DNA of 64,000 bases, taken from contig NZ_WPNZ01000008.1 in assembly GCF_009755605.1 (NCBI RefSeq), positions 186,001-250,000 of the forward strand, given 5' to 3'. Shown here piece by piece: positions 34,942 to 43,400 of this stretch (within the stretch, counting starts at the first letter, position 1; the number at the start of each line of letters is the position of its first letter). Source of the stretch: Streptomyces typhae (GTDB lineage: Bacteria > Actinomycetota > Actinomycetes > Streptomycetales > Streptomycetaceae). The notes beneath the pieces are model-generated. The model was not told the origin of the DNA. It searched no databases and saw nothing but the letters and a program-made list of their open reading frames with translations. The position numbers were made by a program, and so were the translations under genes.

Positions 34942-36069
34942 TCAGTCGACGATCGCCAACTCGCGCGCGGTGGTGTTGAAGCGGCGGCCACCGGTCTCCG
35001 TGACCGTGACGATGTCCTCGATGCGGACGCCGAAGCGGCCCGGCAGATAGATGCCGGGTTCCACGGAGAAGCACATGCCGGGCACGAGCGGCTGCTCCTC
35101 GCCCTCGATCATGTAGGGCGGCTCGTGCGTGGTGACGCCGATGCCGTGGCCGGTGCGGTGGATGAAGTGTTCGCCGTACCCGGCGTCGGTGATGACGGCG
35201 CGGGCCACGCGGTCGACCTCCTGGCAGGCGATGCCGGGGCGCACCGCGCGGCACGCGGCGTCCTGGGCCTCGCGGACCACGTCGTGGACGCGCTGCTCCT
35301 CGGCGGAGGGCTCACCGACGTGCACCGTGCGGGAGGTGTCGGAGCCGTACCCGTGCCGCAGGCCGCCGAAGTCGAGGACGACCATGTCGCCCCGCTCGAT
35401 GACGCGGTCGCCCGCCTCGTGGTGGGGGCTCGCGCCGTTGGGCCCGGAGCCGACGACCGTGAAGTCCACCTGCTCGTGCCCGAACCGGCGCAGCAGGTCC
35501 GCGAGATCACCGGCGACGTCGGTCTCCTTGCGGCCCGCGAACGGCACCTTCCGGATCTCCTCGTACGCGGCGTCGGCGGCGGCACCGGCGGCCGCGAGGC
35601 GCTCCAGCTCGGCGGCGTCCTTGACCGCCCGGAGCATCGGCAGGGCGTCGGTGAGCGCGGTGTAGGAGCTGCCCGGCAACTGCCGCTGAAGGCCGAGCAG
35701 ATGCAGGGCCCAGGCGTTGTCGCTGACGCCGAACCGGCCGTCCGCGGCGAGGAGCGGCGCGGTCACGGCGTAGGGGTCCACGCCGTCCGTCCAGTCCCGC
35801 AGGGTCAGCGCGGGCGCCCCGGTGGCGCGCTCGGCGTCGGGCGCCTCCAGCTTCGGCACCACCAGGACCGGGTCCTGTCCCGGGGCCAGGACGAGCAGGG
35901 TCAGCCGCTCCGTGTCGGCCGGCACCCGGTAGCCGGTGAGCCACACCAGGTCGGGGCCGGGTGCGACGAGGACGCCCGCGAGACCGGCGTCGGCGGCGGC
36001 GCGCGCGGCGCGGTCCATGCGGGCACGGTAGTCGTCGGCGGTGAACGGGGCCGGCGCGGGCGTGGTCAT
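34942..36069 (-). CDS. M24 family metallopeptidase (Xaa-Pro aminopeptidase-like)
   Basis: A 375-residue protein with an N-terminal creatinase-like domain (LAGVLVAPGPDLVWLTGYRV) and a C-terminal pita-bread catalytic domain. The five metal ligands can be read: Asp in VVLDFGGLRHGYGSDTSRT (two), His in RTGHGIGVTTHEPP, Glu in SVEPGIYLPGRFG, and Glu in RIEDIVTVTETG. It probably removes residues N-terminal to proline from peptides in the cytosol. ATG 36069 follows GGAGG. A longer in-frame start upstream would be in the divergent promoter region. Confidence 0.92.
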   Translation of the reverse strand: MTTPAPAPFTADDYRARMDRAARAAADAGLAGVLVAPGPDLVWLTGYRVPADTERLTLLVLAPGQDPVLVVPKLEAPDAERATGAPALTLRDWTDGVDPYAVTAPLLAADGRFGVSDNAWALHLLGLQRQLPGSSYTALTDALPMLRAVKDAAELERLAAAGAAADAAYEEIRKVPFAGRKETDVAGDLADLLRRFGHEQVDFTVVGSGPNGASPHHEAGDRVIERGDMVVLDFGGLRHGYGSDTSRTVHVGEPSAEEQRVHDVVREAQDAACRAVRPGIACQEVDRVARAVITDAGYGEHFIHRTGHGIGVTTHEPPYMIEGEEQPLVPGMCFSVEPGIYLPGRFGVRIEDIVTVTETGGRRFNTTARELAIVD

Positions 36070-36227
36070 GAGGCCTCCTGAGCCTGGTGCGTACGGAACA
36101 ACGGTGCAACGGAGTACGGGGATCTCCCATCGGCATCCTGCCCCTCCGGCCCCGGCTCGCGCGAGCGCGTATCGCCGGGCCGTCACCAGGCCACTGGCGC
36201 CCGAGTGGCCGTTCCCCACACCACCTT

Positions 36228-36256
36228 CTAATGGTTGGATGCGTTCCATCCATTAG
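36228..36256. promoter_or_regulatory. 29-bp AT-rich inverted repeat upstream of the metallophosphoesterase
   Basis: CTAATGGTTGGA (36228-36239), a 5-bp spacer, and TCCATCCATTAG (36245-36256): 12-bp arms with one mismatch, strikingly AT-rich for this genome. It lies 38 bp before the metallophosphoesterase ATG and 158 bp upstream of the divergent M24 gene. Likely an operator for an unlinked regulator. Confidence 0.6.
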
Positions 36257-36293
36257 GAGAGATCCACCGGAAGAAGGCGGAGGGGCACACGCC

Positions 36294-37064
36294 ATGCTGG
36301 TACTCGCACAGATCAGTGACCTGCACCTGGACGGGACGGACCGGGCCACGGAGCGGGCCGAGCGGGTCGTCGCCCACCTGCGGGCACTGCCGGGCCCGCT
36401 CGACGCGCTCCTGGTGACCGGCGACATCGCCGACCACGGCGAGGAGGCCGAGTACAAGGAGGCCGCGCGCCTGCTGTTCACCGACGCGCCGTGGCCGGTC
36501 CTGACCTGTCCCGGCAACCACGACGTGCGCGGGCCCTACCGCAGCGCGCTGCTCGGCGAGAGCGGGACCTCCGCGTCGGGCCCGGCCGCGTCGGAGGCCG
36601 CGATCAACCGTGCCCACCGCGTCGGCGGCACCGAGATCCTGATGCTCGACTCCAGCCTTCCCGGCAGCGACGAGGGGCTGTTGGACGAGGAGACGTACGC
36701 CTGGCTGGAGGAGCGCCTCGCCCGGCTCGCCGGGGCCGTGCCGGTCCTGCTCTCCTTCCACCACCACCCCGTCCCGATGCACCACCCGCGCCTGGACACC
36801 TGGCGGCTGCGGTCGCCGGAGCCGCTGGCCGCGCTCGTGCGGCGGCACCCGGAGATCGCGGGCCTGATCATCGGGCACGCGCACACCCCGGCGGCCACCA
36901 CCTTCGCCGGACGGCCCCTGGTCGTCGGCCCCGGAGTGGTCTCGACGCTGCGCCTGCCCTGGGAGGGCGAGGGCCTGGTCGACCTGGACTCCCCCGCCGG
37001 GCTCGCCTTCCACGTCCTGGACGACGAGCGGCGGCTGACGACGCACTTCCGCGTGGTCACGTGA
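36294..37064 (+). CDS. Metallophosphoesterase (CpdA-like class III phosphodiesterase)
   Basis: A 256-residue calcineurin-like phosphoesterase. All five metal-binding blocks are present in order: ISDLHLDG (residues 7-14), VTGDIADHG, CPGNHDVRG, LLSFHHHPVPMHH and IGHAHTPA. The set matches bacterial cyclic-nucleotide phosphodiesterases of the CpdA/Rv0805 type, so hydrolysis of cAMP or related phosphodiesters is plausible but not shown. ATG 36294 follows GGAGGGG. The 29-bp inverted repeat just upstream suggests specific regulation. Its end overlaps the convergent PDZ gene by 8 bp. Confidence 0.88.
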   Translation: MLVLAQISDLHLDGTDRATERAERVVAHLRALPGPLDALLVTGDIADHGEEAEYKEAARLLFTDAPWPVLTCPGNHDVRGPYRSALLGESGTSASGPAASEAAINRAHRVGGTEILMLDSSLPGSDEGLLDEETYAWLEERLARLAGAVPVLLSFHHHPVPMHHPRLDTWRLRSPEPLAALVRRHPEIAGLIIGHAHTPAATTFAGRPLVVGPGVVSTLRLPWEGEGLVDLDSPAGLAFHVLDDERRLTTHFRVVT

Positions 37065-37833
37065 CAAGACCCGGCTTCACTGTCAACGTCTGCCGCGTTC
37101 CACTGGCATGACGTACCGTCAGCGACACGGTCCTGCCCGGCCTGGCGGTCGCCACCGCCTTCGCCAGGTCACCGGCCGAACGCACCCGGGTGCCGCCGAA
37201 CGCGAGCAGGACGTCGCCGCGGACCAGACCCGCCGCGTCACCGGGGCCCGGCCGGCGCACTCCGGTGAGCTGGGCACCGTCGCGGCCGGGCGCGTCGACG
37301 GCTTCGACGCCGAGGGCGGGGCGGGGGCCGCGCGGCCCGGGTCCGGCGGGGGCGGCACCCTCGCCGGAGCTCCGGCCGGACCCCTCCGCGGCAGCGACAC
37401 CGACGGAAGCGCCCTTTCCCGAGGACCCCTCCAGGGCCTCCCCCGCGGCCGTGGCACCACCTTGCCCCTCGCCGGGCGGCACGGCGGCCCCCTGCACACC
37501 CCGCGCGGCCTGAGCGCCTCGCGCGCCGGCCTGCTTCTGCATCTCCGCGAGCTTGCTCATGCTGATGACGGCCGTCCCCACCGTGCCAAGACCCACGCCC
37601 ACGAGCACCAAAACCGTCGCGCAGAACAGGCCGAGGAGGAGCATGAGGAGCCGTCTGCCGCGGCGGCGTGCCGCGTGCGGGTGGGAATCCGTTCCGGACG
37701 CACGGGACCCGGACTTACGGAAACCGGACGTACGGGACCCGGACGCACGGGATGTGTCGGACGTGGCGGGTGATCGGCCGGGGCCGGACTCGTGCCCCGG
37801 CATGGGCTTCGGACGCAACGCGGTCTGTTCCAT
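37057..37833 (-). CDS. Single-pass membrane protein with C-terminal PDZ domain
   Basis: A 258-residue protein: a Ser/Arg/Gly-rich cytoplasmic tail with repeats such as RTSGFRKSGSRASGT (about residues 33-48), one membrane segment (LLMLLLGLFCATVLVLVGVG, then LGTVGTAVI), an Ala/Gly-rich extracytoplasmic linker, and a PDZ domain from about residue 172 (ALGVEAVDAPG, AAGLVRGDVLLAFGG, VSLTVRHASG). It resembles the PDZ portion of HtrA proteins, but there is no protease domain, so it may bind exposed C-termini outside the membrane or act as an adaptor. Confidence 0.8.
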   Translation of the reverse strand: MEQTALRPKPMPGHESGPGRSPATSDTSRASGSRTSGFRKSGSRASGTDSHPHAARRRGRRLLMLLLGLFCATVLVLVGVGLGTVGTAVISMSKLAEMQKQAGARGAQAARGVQGAAVPPGEGQGGATAAGEALEGSSGKGASVGVAAAEGSGRSSGEGAAPAGPGPRGPRPALGVEAVDAPGRDGAQLTGVRRPGPGDAAGLVRGDVLLAFGGTRVRSAGDLAKAVATARPGRTVSLTVRHASGTRQTLTVKPGLVT

Positions 37834-37881
37834 GGCTCGCCTCCGGCCACAGCTCTACCCGGCGTGACCCCGAGCGACGAT

Positions 37882-38760
37882 TCACGAACGGGTGACGTCC
37901 AGGCGTGCGACGAACGCGGCGGCGGGTCCGGACAGGGCCGCGGTGTGCAGCAGTTCGGTGCGGTGGACGACCCGCGGGGCGGTGAGCGGGACCGCGACCG
38001 TGCCGGGCGCGCGGGCGGCCGACGCGGGCAGCAGGGCGAGGCCGTGACCGGCCCCGGCGAGCGCGGTGAGGGTGCGTACGTCGGTGCCTTCGTACCGCAG
38101 GGACGGGCGGAAGGCGCCGGTGCCGTGGACCGCCCGCAGCTGCGCGAGGGGCAGGCCCGCGCCGGGCGCGTCGAGCCAGCGGGCGTCGGCCAGGTCGTCC
38201 AGGCGCAGGCCCGGACGCCCGGCCAGCGGATGTCCCGCGGGCAGCAGGACGTGCACGGGCTCCTCGCCTGCGCCGCGGGTGCGCAGGGGCGCGGCGCCGG
38301 TCAGGCGCAGCGGGTCGCTGGGCGCGGCCAGGCCGTCGACGAGGCCGAGGCGGGCGGCGCCCGTCGCGACGGCTTCGGGGACGTCCGCGCGGGGCAGCAC
38401 GCGCAGCGTGACACCGGACGGCGGCAGGGCCCCGAGCGTACGGGGCGTGAGCGCCGTGGGCGCGGCGGCGAGGACGAGCCGCCCGTCGGCCGCGCCCGCC
38501 ACGGCCGCGACCTCCGCGCGTGCCGCGTCGAGCCGCAGGAGCAGCGGCGCCGCGTGCTCCAGGAGACGCTCGCCCGCGCGGGTCGGCGCGACGGGGCGGC
38601 GGGTCAGGAGCGGGGTGCCGAGGTCCTGTTCCAGGGCGGCGATGTGCTGGGAGACCGCGGACTGGGTGTAGCCGAGTTCGCGTGCGGCGGCGGAGAACGA
38701 GGCGAGGCGGGTCACGGTGACGTACGTGCGCAGGAGGTGCGGGTCCATGCCGTCAAGCAT
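37882..38760 (-). CDS. LysR family transcriptional regulator
   Basis: A 292-residue protein with the LysR winged helix at the N-terminus (LLRTYVTVTRLASFSAAARE, LGYTQSAVSQHIAALEQDLG) and an effector-binding domain after residue 90. The adjacent divergent gene encodes a glutamine-amidotransferase-like protein; LysR genes usually control the divergent neighbour. Start could be ATG 38760 (GGAG 8 nt upstream) or ATG 38748 twelve bases later. Confidence 0.9.
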   Translation of the reverse strand: MLDGMDPHLLRTYVTVTRLASFSAAARELGYTQSAVSQHIAALEQDLGTPLLTRRPVAPTRAGERLLEHAAPLLLRLDAARAEVAAVAGAADGRLVLAAAPTALTPRTLGALPPSGVTLRVLPRADVPEAVATGAARLGLVDGLAAPSDPLRLTGAAPLRTRGAGEEPVHVLLPAGHPLAGRPGLRLDDLADARWLDAPGAGLPLAQLRAVHGTGAFRPSLRYEGTDVRTLTALAGAGHGLALLPASAARAPGTVAVPLTAPRVVHRTELLHTAALSGPAAAFVARLDVTRS

Positions 38761-38926
38761 CGTCGGCGCTCCGGGCCGCACGGCACCCGGCACCCTCGTG
38801 ACGCGGCAGGCCGGGACGGCGGGCGGGCAGCCACGGAGGGCGGTCGCGGGGCCCATCAGGAACGCTGATGGGGCGTGCGGATTTCGTCGTTGGACGGGAA
38901 CCGGCGGGCCGCTGAGGATGGCCGCC

Positions 38927-39715
38927 ATGAGCAATGTTCCCGCAGCCAGGCTCGCCCTCGTCGGCGACCGCTCCCCCACCGTCACCTCGCACACCCGCGT
39001 CCCGCTGCTCCTGGACGCGCTGGCCGCCCGGGACGGTCTCGTCCTCGACGCGTACTGGATCCCGACCGCCGACGCCGTCGAACCGGGAGCGGTGCGCGGC
39101 TTCGACGCGGTGTGGATGCTGCCCGGCAGCCCGTACCGCAGCGAGGCGGGCGCCCTCGCCGCGATCCGCACGGCGCGCGAGGACGGCGTCCCGTTCCTCG
39201 GCACCTGCGGCGGCTTCCAGCACGCCGTGCTCGAATTCGCGCGGAACGTCTGCGGCCTGACCCGGGCCGCGCACGCCGAGAACGACCCGGGCGCCGAGGA
39301 CCCGCTGATCGCGCCGCTCGCCTGCTCGCTCGTCGGGCACGAGGGCGTGGTGACCCTGACGCCGGGTTCGCTCGCCGAGTCGGTGCTCGGCGCCGACCGC
39401 ACCGTGGAGCGCTACCACTGCCGGTACGGCCCCGCCGACGGCACCGGCACCGGCACCGAAGGCACCGAAGGCACCCAAGGCACCCAAGGCACCAACAGGC
39501 TCGCCCTCCTGCGCTCGCACGGCCTGCGCTTCACCGGCACGGACGAGCGGGGCGCGGTGCGCGTGGCCGAACTCCCCGGTCATCCCTTCTTCCTGGCCAC
39601 TCTCTTCCAGCCGGAGCTGTACGGGGACGGCGAGCGCCCGCACCCCATCGTGCGGGCGCTCGCCCGCGCCGCGGTGGAGCACGCGGCGCGAAGGTCGCTC
39701 ACTGCTTCTCAGTGA
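38927..39715 (+). CDS. CTP-synthase C-terminal-like glutamine amidotransferase fold protein
   Basis: A 262-residue stand-alone class-I glutamine amidotransferase-like protein of the type annotated as CTP synthase C-terminal-region-related. It has ALVGDRSPTVTSHTRVP at the start, WMLPGSPYRSEAGAL and the nucleophile elbow PFLGTCGGFQHAVLE (Cys about residue 100). The expected His-x-Glu near the end is replaced by Gln-x-Glu (LATLFQPELYG), so glutamine hydrolysis is doubtful. A run of Gly-Thr dipeptides (about residues 170-190) comes from a GGCACC repeat. ATG 38927 follows GAGG. It is divergent from the LysR gene, which may control it. Confidence 0.78.
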   Translation: MSNVPAARLALVGDRSPTVTSHTRVPLLLDALAARDGLVLDAYWIPTADAVEPGAVRGFDAVWMLPGSPYRSEAGALAAIRTAREDGVPFLGTCGGFQHAVLEFARNVCGLTRAAHAENDPGAEDPLIAPLACSLVGHEGVVTLTPGSLAESVLGADRTVERYHCRYGPADGTGTGTEGTEGTQGTQGTNRLALLRSHGLRFTGTDERGAVRVAELPGHPFFLATLFQPELYGDGERPHPIVRALARAAVEHAARRSLTASQ

Positions 39716-41631
39716 CCGACGCCGTGGCCCCCGTGGCCGCCGTGGCCGTGGTCGAACTTGAGGGCTTCCTTCGGTGCCACGACGAACGGCCGCATCATGC
39801 CCATGTCCTCGTGTTCGAGGAGGTGGCAGTGGTACATGAAGCGGCCGTACGCCCCGTCGAACTTGCCGATGATGCGCAGCATCTGGCCGCCCGGCACGCG
39901 GTACACGTCCTTCCAGCCGCGTTCGTTCGGGGCCGTCGGGATGGGCTTCGGGTCGAAGGCGATCGGGGCGTCGCGACGGGTGCCGCCGATCGCCGTGTCG
40001 AACCCGGACGCGTTGTACGTGTCGCGGCCGAGGAGCTGGAAGTCGGCCAGGTGGACGTGCATCGGGTGCATCACGTTCGGGTTCACCGCGAGGTTCAGGA
40101 AGCTCCACTGCTCGTGGTCGCCCTCGGCGACGGTGAACCCCAGGCCGTCGTTGAACGTGCGGGCGATGCGTCGGTACGTCTTCGTGACGCCGTCAGCGCC
40201 GCGGACCTGGATGACGCCGTCGGAGGGGATCGGGACGGAGCCGTCCTTGACCTCCTCCATCTCCCACATCTCCGGGTGCCCGCCGGCGCCCTTGGTCGCG
40301 GGCGGGGTGAGCACCACCAGGCGGTGGCCGTGCGGAACGCCGTGGCCGATGGTCCGGAAGGAGCCGGACAGGACCTCCGGCAGCCGGAAGGTCTCCGGGG
40401 CGCCGCCGCCCCGGCCGACCCGGAACTCCATGACGTGCGGATAGGCCACGTCACCCGCCGGGTCGGGCACACCGGGCGCCGCGTTCGGGCCCTTGTTCAC
40501 CAGGCGCACGCGCTTGCCCGCGAGCTTGCGGAAGTCGACGAGCAGGTCGAAGCGCTCGGCGGACGCCACCGGCAGCGTGGGCATGGCCGCGTCGAAGTCG
40601 AGGGGCACGGGCCGCGGCAGCAGCCCCCCGTCGCTGCCGATCTGGTGCATGACACCCGGCACCGGGGTGTTGTCCTCGTCGACGAGCACCAGCTCGTACG
40701 TACGGGCGTTGGAGGCGTTGACCAGGCGGAAGCGGTACCAGCCCGGCGCGACCTCGGCGTACGGCCAGATGCCGCCGTTCACCGTGGTGTACGGGCCGGT
40801 GAAGGGCAGGGAGACCGGCTTGCCCGTCTCCGCGTTCTTCGGGTCGACGATGGTGGTCTTGTGCAGGAGGCGGCCGGTGAGTCGTCCTTCCTCGTCGGTG
40901 TCCAGGTTCCGGTCGGCGAGGAGCAGGGGGATCTCCCGCTTGCCGGAGGGGAGTTGGAGTGCGTCCTCCTCGTCGTCGCGGACCAGGTAGGTGCCGTACA
41001 GACCCGCGAAGACGTTCCAGCGGGTGATGTTCATGGCGTGGTCGTGATACCACCAGTGGACCGCCTGGTGGTCGTTCGGATACTCGGAGAGCTGGGCGTC
41101 GCCGTAGCCCACGGCGTTGTCCGTCCAGCCGTCGTTGCCGCCGCCCGTCTGCGCGCCGTGCACATGCGTCACCGTCCACGCGGGCAGCGCGGCGACGTCC
41201 TTGTTCGGCTCGACGCCCTCCCGGCCCGGCCGGGTGCTCGGCGCCGGGGCCGGCGGCGGTGCCGTACGCGGCACCTCGACGGCCGTGACGGGGAACTCGC
41301 TCTCCTTGGGCACGCGGTTGGTCCACGCGATACGGACGCGTTCGCCTCGGCGCACCTCGATGGTGGGGCCCGGCACGCAGCCCTCGTACCCCCACATGAG
41401 GGTGGGCGGGAGCTGCGGGTGCAGGCGCACCCAGGCCGGGCGGATCGCGATCTCGGTCTCCTCGCGGACGTCGCCGCCGGCGGGACGCAGGACCGGCGGG
41501 ACGGTCAAGGGCGCCGCGTACGGCACGAGTTCGCGGGTGTCGAGCCCGGCCGCTTCGGACGCGCCGACGGCTAAGTCCCCGCCTGCGCCTCTCTCCGCGC
41601 CCGCCTCTTTGTCGGTTCGGATGTCGGTCAT
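39709..41631 (-). CDS. Multicopper oxidase (phenoxazinone-synthase/CotA-like laccase)
   Basis: A 640-residue three-cupredoxin multicopper oxidase. Copper ligand motifs are all visible: VTHVHGAQTGG (type 2/3), HWWYHDHAMNITR, HPMHVHLADFQLL and FMYHCHLLEHEDMGMM (type 1 Cys-His and axial Met). The C-terminus is a His/Gly-rich tail. No signal peptide is seen, so like phenoxazinone synthase it is probably cytoplasmic, oxidising phenols or aminophenols with oxygen. Codon 20 (41574-41572) is TTA, the rare leucine codon read by the bldA tRNA, linking translation to development and secondary metabolism. The end overlaps the convergent amidotransferase-like gene by 7 bp. Confidence 0.9.
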   Translation of the reverse strand: MTDIRTDKEAGAERGAGGDLAVGASEAAGLDTRELVPYAAPLTVPPVLRPAGGDVREETEIAIRPAWVRLHPQLPPTLMWGYEGCVPGPTIEVRRGERVRIAWTNRVPKESEFPVTAVEVPRTAPPPAPAPSTRPGREGVEPNKDVAALPAWTVTHVHGAQTGGGNDGWTDNAVGYGDAQLSEYPNDHQAVHWWYHDHAMNITRWNVFAGLYGTYLVRDDEEDALQLPSGKREIPLLLADRNLDTDEEGRLTGRLLHKTTIVDPKNAETGKPVSLPFTGPYTTVNGGIWPYAEVAPGWYRFRLVNASNARTYELVLVDEDNTPVPGVMHQIGSDGGLLPRPVPLDFDAAMPTLPVASAERFDLLVDFRKLAGKRVRLVNKGPNAAPGVPDPAGDVAYPHVMEFRVGRGGGAPETFRLPEVLSGSFRTIGHGVPHGHRLVVLTPPATKGAGGHPEMWEMEEVKDGSVPIPSDGVIQVRGADGVTKTYRRIARTFNDGLGFTVAEGDHEQWSFLNLAVNPNVMHPMHVHLADFQLLGRDTYNASGFDTAIGGTRRDAPIAFDPKPIPTAPNERGWKDVYRVPGGQMLRIIGKFDGAYGRFMYHCHLLEHEDMGMMRPFVVAPKEALKFDHGHGGHGGHGVGH

Positions 41632-41856
41632 GGTCGAACACCCCCGTGTTCCACTGCTTCCACTGCATTACATCCTTCACCTGGAAGGACTCCCCGCATC
41701 GCACCAGAGTTCCGTGAATGCCCTATTCCGGATAAATAGTGCATGGTGCCTCCGGTACGGGTGAGAGATCCGGGTTTTCCGGTGCCCGGACCGGCACCGC
41801 ATCTAGGCTGCGGAAACCCGGCCACCACCTGCCGTCGTCTGACAGGAACCGCATCC

Positions 41857-42426
41857 ATGAACCCGATGGACCTGCCGGAGCCCGCCGCCCCGGCCCCCGG
41901 CCCCAGCCCCGACCCCGACCCCGACGTCCCGTACGCGGCTGCCGCGCTCGCCGCGTACGAGGGCTCCAAGGCGCTCGCCGCCCGCGACACCGCGCACCGC
42001 GCGCACATCGAGCGCCTGCTCCTGCTGTGCGCGGACACCCTGGACGCCTGCGGGCGGCTGCTCGCGGGCGGGCCCCGCCGGGACCCGGCGGCCCAGCACC
42101 ACGCTCTCGACCTCGTCGCCCGGCAACTTCAGACGGCGGTGTCCGCCGAGGGCCTGGAGGCGTTCGGCTGCGTCGGGGAGCGCGCGGCCCCGGCCACGCA
42201 CCAGATCGTGGAGGCGCGCCCGGCGCCCTCCGGAGCCGCGGACGACGAGGTCCTCGAAGTGGTGCGGCGCGGATACCGCTACCAGGGGCAGGTGCTGCGC
42301 GCCGCCCGGGTGGTGGTCGCCTCGACCGGCGGCGCCGAGGAAGGATTGCGAACGGACCCCGCCGGACCGCCTTCCGGCGACGGGACCACGTCCGCACCAG
42401 GGCCGCCGGTGCCGCCGCCCGCGTGA
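41857..42426 (+). CDS. Orphan GrpE-like protein
   Basis: A 189-residue protein. After a Pro/Asp-rich N-terminus there is a helix (AALAAYEGSKALAARDTAHR) and then the GrpE beta-domain pattern: LEAFGCVGERAAPATHQIVE followed by EVLEVVRRGYRYQGQVLRAA and RVVVA (about residues 97-152). True GrpE is the nucleotide-exchange factor of DnaK; this short copy has no dnaK or dnaJ neighbour and only a short coiled-coil, so it may serve an Hsp70-like protein encoded elsewhere. ATG 41857 follows AGGAA. Confidence 0.68.
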   Translation: MNPMDLPEPAAPAPGPSPDPDPDVPYAAAALAAYEGSKALAARDTAHRAHIERLLLLCADTLDACGRLLAGGPRRDPAAQHHALDLVARQLQTAVSAEGLEAFGCVGERAAPATHQIVEARPAPSGAADDEVLEVVRRGYRYQGQVLRAARVVVASTGGAEEGLRTDPAGPPSGDGTTSAPGPPVPPPA

Positions 42427-42575
42427 GGACCGCCGGGGCCACCCGCCCGCACATGAACCGCCGGGACCGCCGGGACCATCCGCCCGCACACGGACCGCCG
42501 GGTGCCGCCCCGGCACCACTCGCGCGGCCCCACGCGGCCTTGCGCGGCCCGCGCGGTGCGGCCATCGTGGCCGTC

Positions 42576-43382
42576 GTGACCTCCTTCATCCTGCCGCACG
42601 AACTGGTGGGCGACGGCACGCACAAGGTGCTCGCCGTGCACGGCTGGTTCGCGGACCGCTCGGCGTACGCGCCCCTGCTCCACGACCTCGACACCGGCGC
42701 CCTCCAGTACGCCCTGGTGGACCTGCGCGGGTACGGCGAGGCGAAGGCCGCCGCCGGCTCGTACACCACCGCCGAGGCCGCGGCGGACCTCCTCGACCTC
42801 GCCGACCGGCTCGGCTGGGAACGGTTCTCGCTGGTGGGGCACTCCATGGGCGGCAGCGTGGCGCAGCGCGTGACGGCGCTCGCACCGCACCGGGTGCGGC
42901 GGCTCGTGGGCGTCTCGCCGGTGCCCGCGTCGGGCCTGCCGCTGGAACCGGAGGCGTGGGAGCTGTTCTCCTCGGCCGCGCACCGGCCGGAGAACCGGCG
43001 CGCGATCATCGACATGACGACGGGCGGCGTGCGCCCCGCCGCCTGGCTCGACCGTATGGTGGCCCGCTCCCTCGCGTGCAGCGACGCGAAGGCGTTCCGC
43101 GCGTGGCTCGACTCCTGGGCGGGGGGTGACTTCCACGAGCGGCTCCAGGACTGCCGGGTGCCCGCGCTCGCCGTCACGGGCGCGCTCGACCCGGCGCTCT
43201 CGGCGGAGCTGATGCGGCGGACATGGCTGACGTGGTTCACGCGCGGCGACCTCGTGGACCTGCCGGGCGCCGGGCACTACGCGATGGACGAGGCTCCGCT
43301 GGACCTGATCCGCACGGTCGAGGACTTCCTGCGGGCGGACGACGGCACGCCGGAGACCGCGCCGGCGCGACACGACGCCTGA
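42576..43382 (+). CDS. Alpha/beta-fold hydrolase
   Basis: About 268 residues with the full alpha/beta-hydrolase triad: oxyanion motif LAVHGWFADR, nucleophile Ser in FSLVGHSMGGSVAQRV, Asp in VTGALDPALS and His in LPGAGHYAMDE. Likely an esterase, lactonase or C-C hydrolase with unknown substrate. The frame is open further back: ATG 42453 would add a 41-residue low-complexity Arg/Pro/Ala tail, but the conserved fold begins right after GTG 42576, which I prefer without certainty. The P450 gene starts 18 bp after its stop, so the two are probably co-expressed. Confidence 0.85.
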   Translation: MTSFILPHELVGDGTHKVLAVHGWFADRSAYAPLLHDLDTGALQYALVDLRGYGEAKAAAGSYTTAEAAADLLDLADRLGWERFSLVGHSMGGSVAQRVTALAPHRVRRLVGVSPVPASGLPLEPEAWELFSSAAHRPENRRAIIDMTTGGVRPAAWLDRMVARSLACSDAKAFRAWLDSWAGGDFHERLQDCRVPALAVTGALDPALSAELMRRTWLTWFTRGDLVDLPGAGHYAMDEAPLDLIRTVEDFLRADDGTPETAPARHDA

Positions 43383-43400
43383 CCGGCCGACCGACCACCC

